Assembly: GCA_035582835.1 (NCBI GenBank)
Contig: JAYKAV010003099.1
Span: 3,022,136 to 3,086,135, forward strand
Length of the DNA: 64,000 nt
Direction of reading: 5' to 3'
From: Phoebastria nigripes
Taxonomy: Eukaryota > Chordata > Aves > Procellariiformes > Diomedeidae
The notes below the pieces were generated by a model. The model saw nothing but the letters and a program-made list of their open reading frames with translations, had not been told where the DNA came from and did no database searches. Position numbers and translations under genes: made by a program. Shown piece by piece: positions 1 to 38,364 of the stretch. The first letter of the stretch is position 1. Each line of letters starts with the position of its first letter.

Positions 1-9697
<9,697 letters not shown>

Positions 9698-10180
9698 GGC
9701 GGGACAGGGCCCAGCCTCCCAGCCAGGACGGGCGCCGGGTGGGGAGGGACCCCCAGGCCCAGGGGCGTCCCAGCAGGGCAGGGAGAGGCAGGAGCACCTC
9801 CCCTTTCCGCCCAGCTACGCTTTCAGACCAAAAAAAAAAAAAGAAAATGCTGTTATAAACCGCAGGGCACAACCAAAGAACAAACGCTGAACCCAGCCCC
9901 ACACCCGCCACGCGACCCCGTAGGGCGCGGCCCCTTTAAGTGCGTGGCGCGGGAGGGGCGGGGCCGCCCCTCCCTCCCGGGGCCACCGCCCCGCCCCGCG
10001 TGCGCCGGCGCTGCCGCCCGCGCGGCGCCTTTAAGGGCTGGCCTACGTGGCAGCAGCAGCCGAGCGGCGGCGCGGCCCGGCCCGGCGCTCCCCCTCTCCC
10101 GCCCTTCCCGCGGCCGTCTGTGAGAGTGAGGCCGGGCCCTAGGCGTGCAGCGGCCGGCAGCACCCCACCCTCCTGCCGCC
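9698..10180. promoter_or_regulatory. CpG-rich divergent promoter between STKLD1 and SURF4
   Basis: The 483 bases between the STKLD1 and SURF4 start codons are very GC- and CpG-rich. They contain GC boxes (GGGGCGGGG near 9955 and the reverse-strand equivalent near 9990). Two CCTTTAAG stretches occur, near 9932 and 10027. An ACGTGGC motif at 10045-10051 fits the XBP1/ATF6-type core. The head-to-head gene arrangement and lack of an obvious TATA box fit a bidirectional housekeeping promoter. Individual factor sites are inferred from motif shape only. Confidence 0.7.
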
Positions 10181-21667
<11,487 letters not shown>

Positions 21668-22330
21668 CAGGAATAGCAACACTTCTTGGGACATAACATA
21701 TTAAGTCCAGAACTGATTCTCTATGGATTCAACAAAAACTGCCAGCATTTTACACGTACATGCCCCCTTCCTATTAAAGGCACAGATGTTTTGAATTTGA
21801 TTTACAGTGGCACCAGTAATACAATAGATAAAATCCTATTTCTTCAAGGAACGTTGCCTAGGCTTATTCTAACTTCCTAGATTTGGAACTAACCCAAGGA
21901 ACCTGCATTTTGCTGATGCTTCAGTGAGTTGCAGTAGAACAGTTGCTGTCTTTAATGTCAGCAGTGTTTTAAAATTTGAAGTACTGTGAGCAGATACAGG
22001 TATATCATTCAGTGTGCTGTTGGGTTCTAGCTATAACTAAAAAAGTGGATCCCCTTTCTCGCCCTCATCAAAACTGTCTTGTGCATAAGGAGTTCCATTG
22101 CTGGTTATAGCATTGCTTGTTGAGGTGGAAAGCAGCATCAACAAAAATCACTGTTCTTTTGCTGCTCAGAGGCCTGTAATTCCATTTTGTTTAACAAGAG
22201 GGGAGGTCTTTCCTGCCCCCAAATAGAAGGCAAAAAGAAAACCCTGAAAGTAGTTGTACCCCTCTCTAGGTAAGAAAAGGGAGAGGGTTTTCTAACGTGT
22301 CCCAGTTCCCCTCTTGAGGGGAACAAGGGA

Positions 22331-22370
22331 GAATCCTGTACTGCTAATCAGGAATCCTGTACAGCTAATC
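22331..22370. repeat. Two-copy direct repeat, unit about 20 bp
   Basis: The unit GAATCCTGTACWGCTAATC occurs twice back to back, with one A/T difference. It lies in the inferred SURF4 3' UTR. Confidence 0.8.
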
Positions 22371-24260
22371 GGATTTCAAGAAGGAAGGGGGGAAGATACT
22401 CCTGGAGAGACAGAATGTTAGATTCTGTTAAAATTCTGTGCCAAAAGAACTCTATTCAGCATTCTTTCCCCAAAGTTGCCCCTCCTGAATTCCCAAGAAG
22501 GGAGTCAAGTTGTGCTGCAGGTTCCATAATAAAAGCTCCTTTCTGCTATTAACCAGCTTCCATCCATATATGCCCCAAATTCATATCTGAATTGCAGGTT
22601 ATTGGTGAAAGTGTCTTCAGAATTACAGAAACTCCCCTTTTCCCTGCACTCAGTACATGCAAGATGAGAGCAGTCAATCTTCTAATCCGTAGTCTTTGCT
22701 TCTTAGATTCACTTCTTTCAGTCTCTCAGCTGTAGAAGTCCCTGTTGACTGAACAGCGGAAGAGCTGGGGTGCTGAACTCTTGAGTACAGCCCCTCCTCT
22801 CTGCCATCTCAGACCAGACCCGAGACGTGTAGGGAGGAAACATGGAAGTCAACTGTGTGCTGCCGTAGCCCCGGTTCTCAACTCTGTATGCAAGCGGTTA
22901 TAGCTGAAGAATGCAAGTGCAAAGCCTGTGCAGTGAATAAGCAGCCAGGGATGTAACTTGTGTGTTCAGAGAGGAACTCCTCAGCGTAATGGTGAGGAGA
23001 GAGGAAGGCCCTGTTTTCACCTCTCAGTGCCACAACCTCTGTGCCATGAACATGCTTAGTGCTGCTCAGAGGAGGCATTTTGTCTTCTGCTAGTCAACTA
23101 GGTGAACCTAGATCATGAAAGAATTCTAGAAAGCATGAGCCCTACCAACTTGCTAATGTTACATTGATTCCTTGCACTGTTGTCTCCCTTGAAAGCTGCT
23201 CGACTGTTTGTTCACAGAGTGATTCAGCTGAACACCTCCAGCAGGAGCTATTTACCAGGGTCTCCTGGTAAGGACACTAACCTGGACAGTTCAGCTTAAC
23301 GGTTGCATTTTAGGAGAGAAAACTAGGCTGAAAGAACTGATGACAAATAGAAGAGCACTGTTGAATGTTAAACCAGTGATTTCATCATCTTAAGGGGAAA
23401 ATAGCCTATGTAATAGCAAGATGTGCTGCTGCTGAAGGAAACGAATTGGTGTGGGGGGGTAGATGGGAGGGGAAGCCGGCATTTAAGTTCAGGTCACACA
23501 GAAGGCTTTCTTTTTAAATAGGTTTTGCAAGAGAACTTTTCACCTCAAGTGTTCATTGTGCCTGTCTCTTCATAGCAAAACAAACTGGTCCTTTCAGTTA
23601 CGGATGTGCAGCACAGGATGCCTTTGCTCAATTTCACTGCAGGTCCTAGAACGGTTTTAGGCTACATCAAGGCAGCCATTCTCAGATATCTTAACTGCTG
23701 TTGATGTTCATAGTATTTATAAATGGAATGATAGAAACAACTGTAAGTAGCCCTTCAGTTGGGTTTCTTAACTTCTTCGTGTCCTGTCTAACTAAGGAGC
23801 TGGATGATGGACTAGTCTGAAATATTGACCAGTTTCCTCTGTGAAAATCAAGTCCCCTTTCCAACAAAAGACCCCAGAAAAAGAACTAATACTGTCCCTT
23901 GCAGCAGAAATATTTCAGTACTAAAGGGGCACAGTTAGGTGGAGGGCATTATAAGATATTTCTAGGCAGCGCAATATGCAGACTTACGAACTGTGAGTCC
24001 TGATGCAGAAGATTCTGGTTTCCTACATACACTGCTGTATTCATGCATCTCCTGAAAATGCAGTGACCTCTCCCCATGGCTGAGAAGCTCTCACAAGCAG
24101 GATATCAGCTATCAATTGGCTCTGCAAAGTGTTCTGGAATTCATTCTGAATATATTTTTGCTTTCTATGTGGAAAAAGAAATAAGTATAAATTCTCATTT
24201 TATGCTGTATTTTGTACCTTAGTTGTGTTTGAAAATGTTTTGATTTTTGGAAACAATCAA

Positions 24261-24266
24261 AATAAA
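24261..24266 (+). terminator. SURF4: Polyadenylation signal for SURF4 (AATAAA)
   Basis: A canonical AATAAA is followed by a GT-rich stretch (GGNGTGTGTGACTGG from 24291) typical of a downstream cleavage element. It lies before the convergent SURF2 gene ends. Confidence 0.65.
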
Positions 24267-24280
24267 ACAATGGCATCTTT

Positions 24281-24590
24281 GTATCCACTTGGNGTGTGTG
24301 ACTGGTGACGCTCCACAGATAGGCCACCTGGACATGCTGGTTAGTGGTCTTGTGTGCTTTCTCTCCCACCTACTGAAAATCATCTTTCCATAAAGAGGTC
24401 TGAGCACTGGGCTGCCTGTACTTGACTGCAGCAGTCATCCTTCCCTTGGTGGGGGGGAGTGGCTTGAGGCTGTTAGAATACAACTTAATTCCACCCCGCT
24501 ATTCCCCTCCCCAGCTGTAATGGTTAACTGGAGTGGGCAAATGCTTCAGTCAGTCTTGTGCACCCTCTAGAATTGTTAGACAACAGGCTT
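24281..24590. other. Convergent intergenic spacer between SURF4 and SURF2 3' ends
   Basis: About 300 bases separate the inferred ends of SURF4 and SURF2. Nothing coding or structured was recognised here. No overlap of the two 3' ends is needed to explain the sequence. Confidence 0.5.
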
Positions 24591-24614
24591 CAGGCCACGT
24601 ATTTATCATAAAAT

Positions 24615-27842
<3,228 letters not shown>

Positions 27843-28008
27843 AGAGAGGCGCCGCCAGACAGGAGCTCGCCTCCACTTCCGGTGCCGGCCGCGCCGGGGA
27901 GCCGCCGGCACCATAGAGAGGGGCGGCTAGAGAGGGGCCTGCCTGCCCGCGCCGGGACTGCCTGGGCCGGAGGCGTGTGGCGGCGCGGGGGACGGTGGCG
28001 GCGTTGCC
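27843..28008. promoter_or_regulatory. SURF2/SURF1 bidirectional promoter
   Basis: This is a 166-base GC-rich interval between two divergent start codons. It contains the ETS-type site CACTTCCGGT at 27874-27883. A near-duplicate segment CCATAGAGAGG occurs at 27839 and 27911. GTTGCCATGGCGAC spans the SURF1 ATG (28003-28016), giving a CCAT core of YY1 type. In mammals the Surf1/Surf2 intergenic promoter is known to use ETS and YY1 sites. That the same factors act here is inference. Confidence 0.8.
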
Positions 28009-31000
28009 ATGGCGACGTGGAGGCTGCTGCTACGCGCGGGGCCGCGGCTGCTGCGGGAACGCCGGGGCCGGGTGAGGGCTGAGGGGAGCGGGGCCGGGCC
28101 GGGTGAGGGCTGAGGGGGAGCGGGGGCCAGGTGAGGGCTGAGGGGAGCGGGGGCCGGGCCGGGTGAGGNNNNNNNNNNNNNNNNNNNNNNNNNNNNNNNN
28201 NNNNNNNNNNNNNNNNNNNNNNNNNNNNNNNNNNNNNNNNNNNNNNNNNNNNNNNNNNNNNNNNNNNNNNNNNNNNNNNNNNNNNNNNNNNNNNNNNNNN
28301 NNNNNNNNNNNNNNNNNNNNNNNNNNNNNNNNNNNNNNNNNNNNNNNNNNNNNNNNNNNNNNNNNNNNNNNNNNNNNNNNNNNNNNNNNNNNNNNNNNNN
28401 NNNNNTGCGGGAACGCCGGGGCCGGGTGAGGGCTGAGGGAGCGGGGGCCGGGCCGGGTGAGGGCTGAGGGGGAGCGGGGCCGGGCCGGGTGAGGGCTGAG
28501 GGGGAGCGGGGGCCGGGTGAGGGCTGAGGGGAGCGGGGGCCGGGCCGGGTGAGGCCCCGATCCTGTCCGGGGCCCGTCCCCCCGCGGTGCTCGGCGCTGT
28601 ACGTGCGCCCGGCCGGGCTCCCCCCGCCGCCGCCCTTCCGTTGCCGGTCCCCGGGCTTTGGCTGCGGTGGGCTGGTGCCCCCCGTCGCGGTGTGGGGACC
28701 GGCTTCACTGCACGGGGCGAAGCTGTGCTAAAAGTGAGCGGAATTGGTGGCAAAAAGACTGTAAATCTGTCCTTGTGCCGCACCAGCGTGGCGGGAAGGG
28801 GAGGAAGCTGGAAGGGCAGGTGCTCGGCTGGCATTTATTTCAAGAACAAATTAAGGTGGTGTGTACATTTGCTGATAGCGTGGATGGAAAGGGATATCTC
28901 ATTTGCTGTGCTATAGTCAGCTCTGTAACTGGAATTTGATTTTTTTTTTTTTTTTAAATTATAACCTAACCTGTAGTGTTTCACGGGTGCTTGCTCAGAT
29001 GAGACTTATATCAATGGGTAAACAAAATTCCATGCAATCATTGAGGCAACTGATATAATCTAGATACAAATTTTACAAAGCAGAGACACTATAAAGGATC
29101 TTTCTTATTTCATGTAGGTATTGCATTGCTTGATCAGAAGAACATTTTTTGGGTATCCCCTAACTACAGCAGGTTCTGGTCTGGTCCAGCAGACTAAAGG
29201 TAAGAAAAGATTTGCTTGGGCTTCTGCCCTGNTTCAACCTTATACCAAGAGGTGACATTTTCTGCAGGAATTTGGCATCTCCTCTCCTGTACAAATCCTA
29301 TTNCTCATTCTGTTTTTCTCTAGATGTTTGTTTGAGGTTCTGCAGACCACGAAGTTCTACAACAGCTGCTGACGCATCTGGAGAGGACATCTTACTCAAA
29401 TGGGGCCTTCTTCTGGTCCCTCTGACCACGTTCTGTCTCGGCACTTGGCAGGTACAAATAAATATTTCATTTTTTCAAGAGCTGAGTACTTGAGGGCTGT
29501 CAGGTTTTTCCATCTCTGGCTGTTTAATCTAGTTCAAATCACATACAGGGTTAAGATTTGCTGTTATTTTACCTTTCTGTTTTCCAAGTGTCCATTTGTA
29601 TGTCTTTAAAGAAGAGATTCTTATTTTTTACGCTTGTATTTCAGTATAAATATTTCCTCAAATTAAAGTCAGTAGCCTCCATTTATGTATCTCCAAGTAC
29701 CCTGTTTTAGACTAGGTCTGAGGAGAAACTTATGACAAAGATTTTAAGGCTTGCTGGGGTTATTACATTGCTCTGTTCTACCATAAGGAATTACTTTTGT
29801 GTTTGTGTACTTTCAGGTTCAGCGACGAAAGTGGAAATTAGATTTGATTGCACAACTGGCATCAAGAATTACATCAGAGCCTATCCCTCTGACATTAGAG
29901 TAAGGAAGCTGAGACAGTTTATTGTCTACAGAGCACTGACAGTGTGCTGGGGATATTAGATATGGTCCCTGCACTAATGAGCTTATGCTAAACTAAACTG
30001 CATGAAAATGAAGGAATGCAATGGGAATAAGGACGTGCAAGCAAATTAGAAAGACATCCTGTTAATTTTCTTATTTTTAGTAAAAGAGTAAGTGAACGCT
30101 TCCCTGTGGGATTCTCTAAATGCAAAATGTAAAAAGGATGAATCTCTGTTCAGGAGAATGTGGTATGTAGTTCATACCATATGTAATCCTCCTGGAATTA
30201 GGAGGAGGACTTGGTAGCTGGTGTCTGTGATGTCCCAAAGGGATTATTCCTGCAACAGGGAGTCTTGGATCAATAGCAGGCCCTGCCCCAAGTGTGGAGC
30301 AGTTGTGTCAGATATGAGAGAGATTTTTAAGGTCACTTGGCCATATGGCACAACTGTCAAAACAGTTCAGTTGTTCGATTTCATGGTCTGGGATGGGAAA
30401 GAAACGCTCCCTGTTGGCTGAATGCACGTGCAGTGTATCCACCTGCTGATCACCTGTGTGTGCCACTGAAGTGGCACTGGGTTACAGATATCGGGGAAAA
30501 GAACTGCTCTCTGGATACTCTTGATCATCTCAATTTCATTCACTGTGATAGTAATAAAATATTAAGTCAGCTGCTTACTCCATGAGGTGTTCTGTCTTCT
30601 GTTTCTGTTTGCCAATGGCTCTAGAGTGAACCATTAGGGAAAAGGAGCATCCCACAATAAAATCCCCTAATTTGATTTGCCTATCNCAGCCATGATTTTG
30701 TTTTCATCTTGTTCCATGCAGCCCCATGGAATTGAAGGAATTGGAGTACAGACCTGTAAAAGTCCGAGGGCATTTTGACCACTCCAAGGAGCTCTATATT
30801 TTGCCACGGTCACTTGTGGACCCTGAGCGAGAAGCCAGAGAAGCCGGGCGGCTGACATCCCACCCGGAAAATGGAGCGAATGTCATTACTCCTTTCTACT
30901 GCACAGAACTAGGGTAAGCTACTGAAAGTCATGGTTCATGTGAGCAACTCACTTCTGTTTTGAAAAGCTGAATCATGGTGGTTGGGTTTATATAAATCAC

Positions 31001-32668
31001 TCCCTCTTCCTTAAAAGGCATCTCTCACAGTCTGTTAGGTCACTGAGGCTTGATTTGAAATTGTATTTAAATTCCCCTATAACGTGCACTCAGATGACAA
31101 AAAAAGCAGCACCAAACATACGGGTTGCTTCTTTCTTTGGTATTTAGTTCTAGGCAGCAGCAGGAGTTCATTTCCTTTCACTCATGAGCCATGTTTCTTT
31201 ATGTAACTCTAGGGTCACGATTTTAGTCAACCGAGGATTTGTGCCCAAAAAGAAATTGAAACCAGAGACCAGGCTGAAGGGACAGGTAAGGGGGATACAG
31301 GGAATGTCGTGTATTATTTTCTGCCCTGTGATGACCCAGAGGTACTACTGACAAACCAAGAAAGGCAGTAGCCGTGTTCAGCATCATGGGAGGTTACTTA
31401 AATAGTCATTGCACTTTTCAAAGAAGATAAACCTTTTCTTCCCACCTTTTCGTTAAGTAAATTATGTTTTTTACAAACAAGGAGGTGTTCTTGATCTGCC
31501 TTTTTCCCTGCTGTGTTACAGCACTGCCCCACTGCAGGGCACAACCACTTGATTTATAGCCAGATCCCACAAGTGCCCTATTTTTCTACCAGGACCTGGT
31601 ATGCCAGAATACGAAATGAACCTTGAAAGATTCCTTTTTTCTCCTCTGCACTTCTCTTCAGATTGAAGATGAAATTGATCTCACTGGGGTGGTGAGGTTA
31701 TCAGAAACCCGAAAACCTTTTGTGCCTGAAAACAACATTGAGAAAAACCGCTGGCACTACCGTGACCTGGAGGCTATGGCAAAGGTGACCGGCGCCGAGC
31801 CTGTCTTTATCGATGCAGATTTTAGTAAGTCACAGAGGAACCCAACCCTGCGTCCAATTCACATCGGTCTCCCCTGCTTTCCATTCAGTTAGCCATTTCC
31901 CCTGGGCACTTGAAAAGGTATTGCATCTTTCTCTTTGTGTGTACTCTGCTAGGTTTACTATTTTGAAGGTGATAGGCAGCCAGCACTGGGGAACAGTAGC
32001 AGGCTCGGAAGAGATGCAGGTGGTGTTCGATGCCTTGAGCACAACCAGCCACTGGCTGTAGGGCTGCCTGCCCTGCAGCTCTGGCTTTGCTGGTAACTTG
32101 GGAACACCGTTGCCCAAGGAGGAGGAGCAGGGTATCCACGCGACTGGCCACCTTCATCCCATTTCTCACAGCAAGGGCAGCTCTACACAGTGCAGACTAG
32201 AGATTTAACTTGTGCGCTGTGTTGTACCTGTAGGAAGCACAGTCCCCGGGGGGCCCATCGGAGGCCAGACAAGAGTGAGCCTGAGAAACGAGCACATGCA
32301 GTACATCATCACCTGGTAAGTTATCCAGCCAGCATTCTACTGACCTTCCATGTGGTTTTTTTGAAGGTAAAGCTTTGAACTGTGTTCTGTTGAAAGCAAG
32401 TGAGCATTTGTCTGGCACTCTTGCTCCTGCATCAGTGAGACTAGATGAGCTCTTAAGATACAAAAGCCTAAAGTTTTAACCTAAGTAACATTTGCAAGGT
32501 GATTTGCAATTTAATTGTTTTATTGCACCGCAGCCAACTTAGGGAGGTCCAGTCCATCTTGAAAAGAAGGTGCAAACGTGTCATTTTGTTTTCTTTCATA
32601 GGTATGGCTTATGTGCTGCAACTTCATTCTTGTGGTACAGAAAATTTATACAAAAAATACCTCTGTGA
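28009..32668 (+). CDS. SURF1: SURF1: mitochondrial cytochrome c oxidase assembly factor
   Basis: Nine exons (28009-28071, 29118-29199, 29324-29451, 29817-29899, 30722-30913, 31213-31285, 31662-31824, 32234-32315, 32602-32668) join in phase to give 310 residues; human SURF1 is 300. Exon 1 is an Arg/Leu-rich presequence without acidic residues near the start, as expected for mitochondrial import. Two membrane spans are visible: [17 protein letters not shown] at about 75-91, and one near the C-terminus around [16 protein letters not shown]. Between them lies the intermembrane-space SURF1 domain ([40 protein letters not shown]-like [18 protein letters not shown]). The protein helps insert haem into COX1 of complex IV. 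The SURF1 stop is 1.17 kb from the RPL7A stop, tail to tail. Intron 1 carries a minisatellite and an assembly gap. Confidence 0.96.
28072..28555 (+). repeat. GC-rich minisatellite in SURF1 intron 1, with assembly gap
   Basis: Units of about 27-32 bases of the form GTGAGGGCTGAGGGGAGCGG followed by GGGCCGGGCCGG are repeated in tandem from the exon 1 splice donor onward. They differ by small G-run length changes. The array is interrupted by 237 N (28169-28405). Each unit begins with a copy of the exon 1 donor context (CCGG/GTGAGG). Confidence 0.9.
28169..28405. other. Assembly gap of 237 N
   Basis: This run of N lies inside the minisatellite. The first 34 bases after the gap (from 28406) repeat the end of SURF1 exon 1 and the start of intron 1 (28052-28085). 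This suggests overlapping contig ends that were not merged. Confidence 0.95.
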
Positions 32669-33795
32669 AGGGATGGGCTAATCCCTTCTGTCAAGAGCAG
32701 ACTNTTACAGAAGACAGCAGCCTGATCAGTCCTGAGTAACTGAAGCACCCAGAGTTTCAGGGCAACACAACACATTCAGTAAACACATGCAGCTATCAAG
32801 CTGCAGATAGACTTGAAGCAACTGATGCAGACTCTGCGCTACCAGTGCAATGCTGGCTGCAGCGTGGATGCATTGAACTTCAAAATTGTTAAGTGGCATT
32901 TGAAGTCTTCTCGTGAAGCTGATTTATGCAGTAATCTCAAGGATACAACCCCCCACAACAGAAAAATGTAATTAACTTCTCCACTGCTGTATTGGGATTT
33001 TGTGAATCAAATTTTTTTTGTGCTGAGTAGTCATTCCTGAAGTCAGGAGTCGTTCACAGCAGTTGCATTAGAATAAATAAAGAGGGCCTACAGGTGCCTG
33101 CGTTGTGACTTCCATTGTGCATCTTGCATCTGAACAGTGACAGACCTGAATTGAAGGTTACTGTGGATACTCAAGTCTAGCTAGGTGAGGCAGCCTGTGG
33201 CTTTGCAAGAGCACGATGAGGGCTAGCAAAAACAAGCAGCAGCTACCTCAGCTGGAGCCTTACCAAGCTTGGTAGCCTCCCACACCACCACAAGACCAAG
33301 TCAGCACTCAGGAAAGAAGAGAAGGACAAGAAGGTCTAGATTCTTCCCCCACTTCAGCCTGCCTTCACTGACCATTCTTGCCCTGAAGAGGCATTACAGA
33401 CCTCCTAATAGGTCCCAAAATGTTGTAACACCCTATATAACCCATACTGTAACCAAGTCTTAAGTACTAATGAAGATCATCTAGAGCCATTCCCATTGAG
33501 AGATATTTGCATAAGCAAGCTAGGCTTAAAGCCAGAACTAGCCTAGCCCATTCAACTTTATGATCACACAGCATGTGCAGCTGAGCTGCTGTTGATGGGC
33601 TGTGTGTTCAAAGGAGAGGAATTACTACACAGGACTAGTAAAGGGCAGTAAAGTAATAACCTGCTCTATGNAGCTGTTTCTGTGCAGCACTATTCAATCA
33701 TTTGATGGAAGGCAAACAGAGAAGGCAATGCTAATGTGCTACCCACTGTCTGGAACACTTCCATTAATAGAGACCACTGAAACTTAATCTGGGGG
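32669..33795. other. SURF1 3' UTR and convergent spacer to RPL7A
   Basis: The SURF1 3' UTR probably ends after overlapping AATAAA signals at 33072-33077 and 33076-33081. The remaining 700 or so bases up to the RPL7A polyadenylation signal contain no recognisable gene. Open frames here are short and lack protein-like features. Confidence 0.6.
33072..33081 (+). terminator. SURF1: Polyadenylation signal for SURF1 (overlapping AATAAATAAA)
   Basis: Two overlapping AATAAA hexamers lie about 400 bases after the SURF1 stop. They are followed within 40 bases by a TG-rich stretch. Confidence 0.65.
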
Positions 33796-33801
33796 TTTAT
33801 T
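33796..33801 (-). terminator. RPL7A: Polyadenylation signal for RPL7A (AATAAA, minus strand)
   Basis: The reverse complement of TTTATT lies about 40 bases after the RPL7A stop codon. This gives the very short 3' UTR typical of ribosomal protein genes. Confidence 0.7.
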
Positions 33802-33842
33802 CTTTTTATGTACAGAAAACACGGTAGCAATCCAGTACATCT

Positions 33843-38218
<4,376 letters not shown>

Positions 38219-38364
38219 CTTGGACTGAGGAAGAGAAAGGCGGAGCGGTGCATGCTGGGAAATATCTATGGGGCGCGACGTCTCGCGAGAGGACGGCGGC
38301 GCGCGCGCGGCGGGGCGGGGCCGGCGGGGGGAGGCTCGAGAGGGGCGGGGAGGNGCGGGCCGCC
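38219..38364. promoter_or_regulatory. RPL7A/MED22 bidirectional promoter
   Basis: This is a 146-base interval between divergent start codons. On the RPL7A side is the TOP-like tract CCTTTCTCTTCC next to CAAGATG. GCATGCTGGGAA at 38250-38261 is the reverse complement of TTCCCAGCATGC, the ZNF143/THAP11-type motif. TCTCGCGAGA at 38281-38290 is the perfect palindrome found in CpG-island housekeeping promoters and bound by BANP/Kaiso-class factors. The MED22 side is pure GC-rich sequence up to CCGCCATGG. Confidence 0.85.

Larger units (their letters stand above)
21668..24280 (+). other. SURF4: SURF4 3' UTR, about 2.6 kb
   Basis: No convincing coding sequence lies between the SURF4 stop and the AATAAA at 24261. 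I read this stretch as a long 3' untranslated region. It contains a small tandem duplication at 22331-22370. The boundaries are inferred from the first strong polyadenylation signal in the right place. An earlier, unseen alternative signal is possible. Confidence 0.6.
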
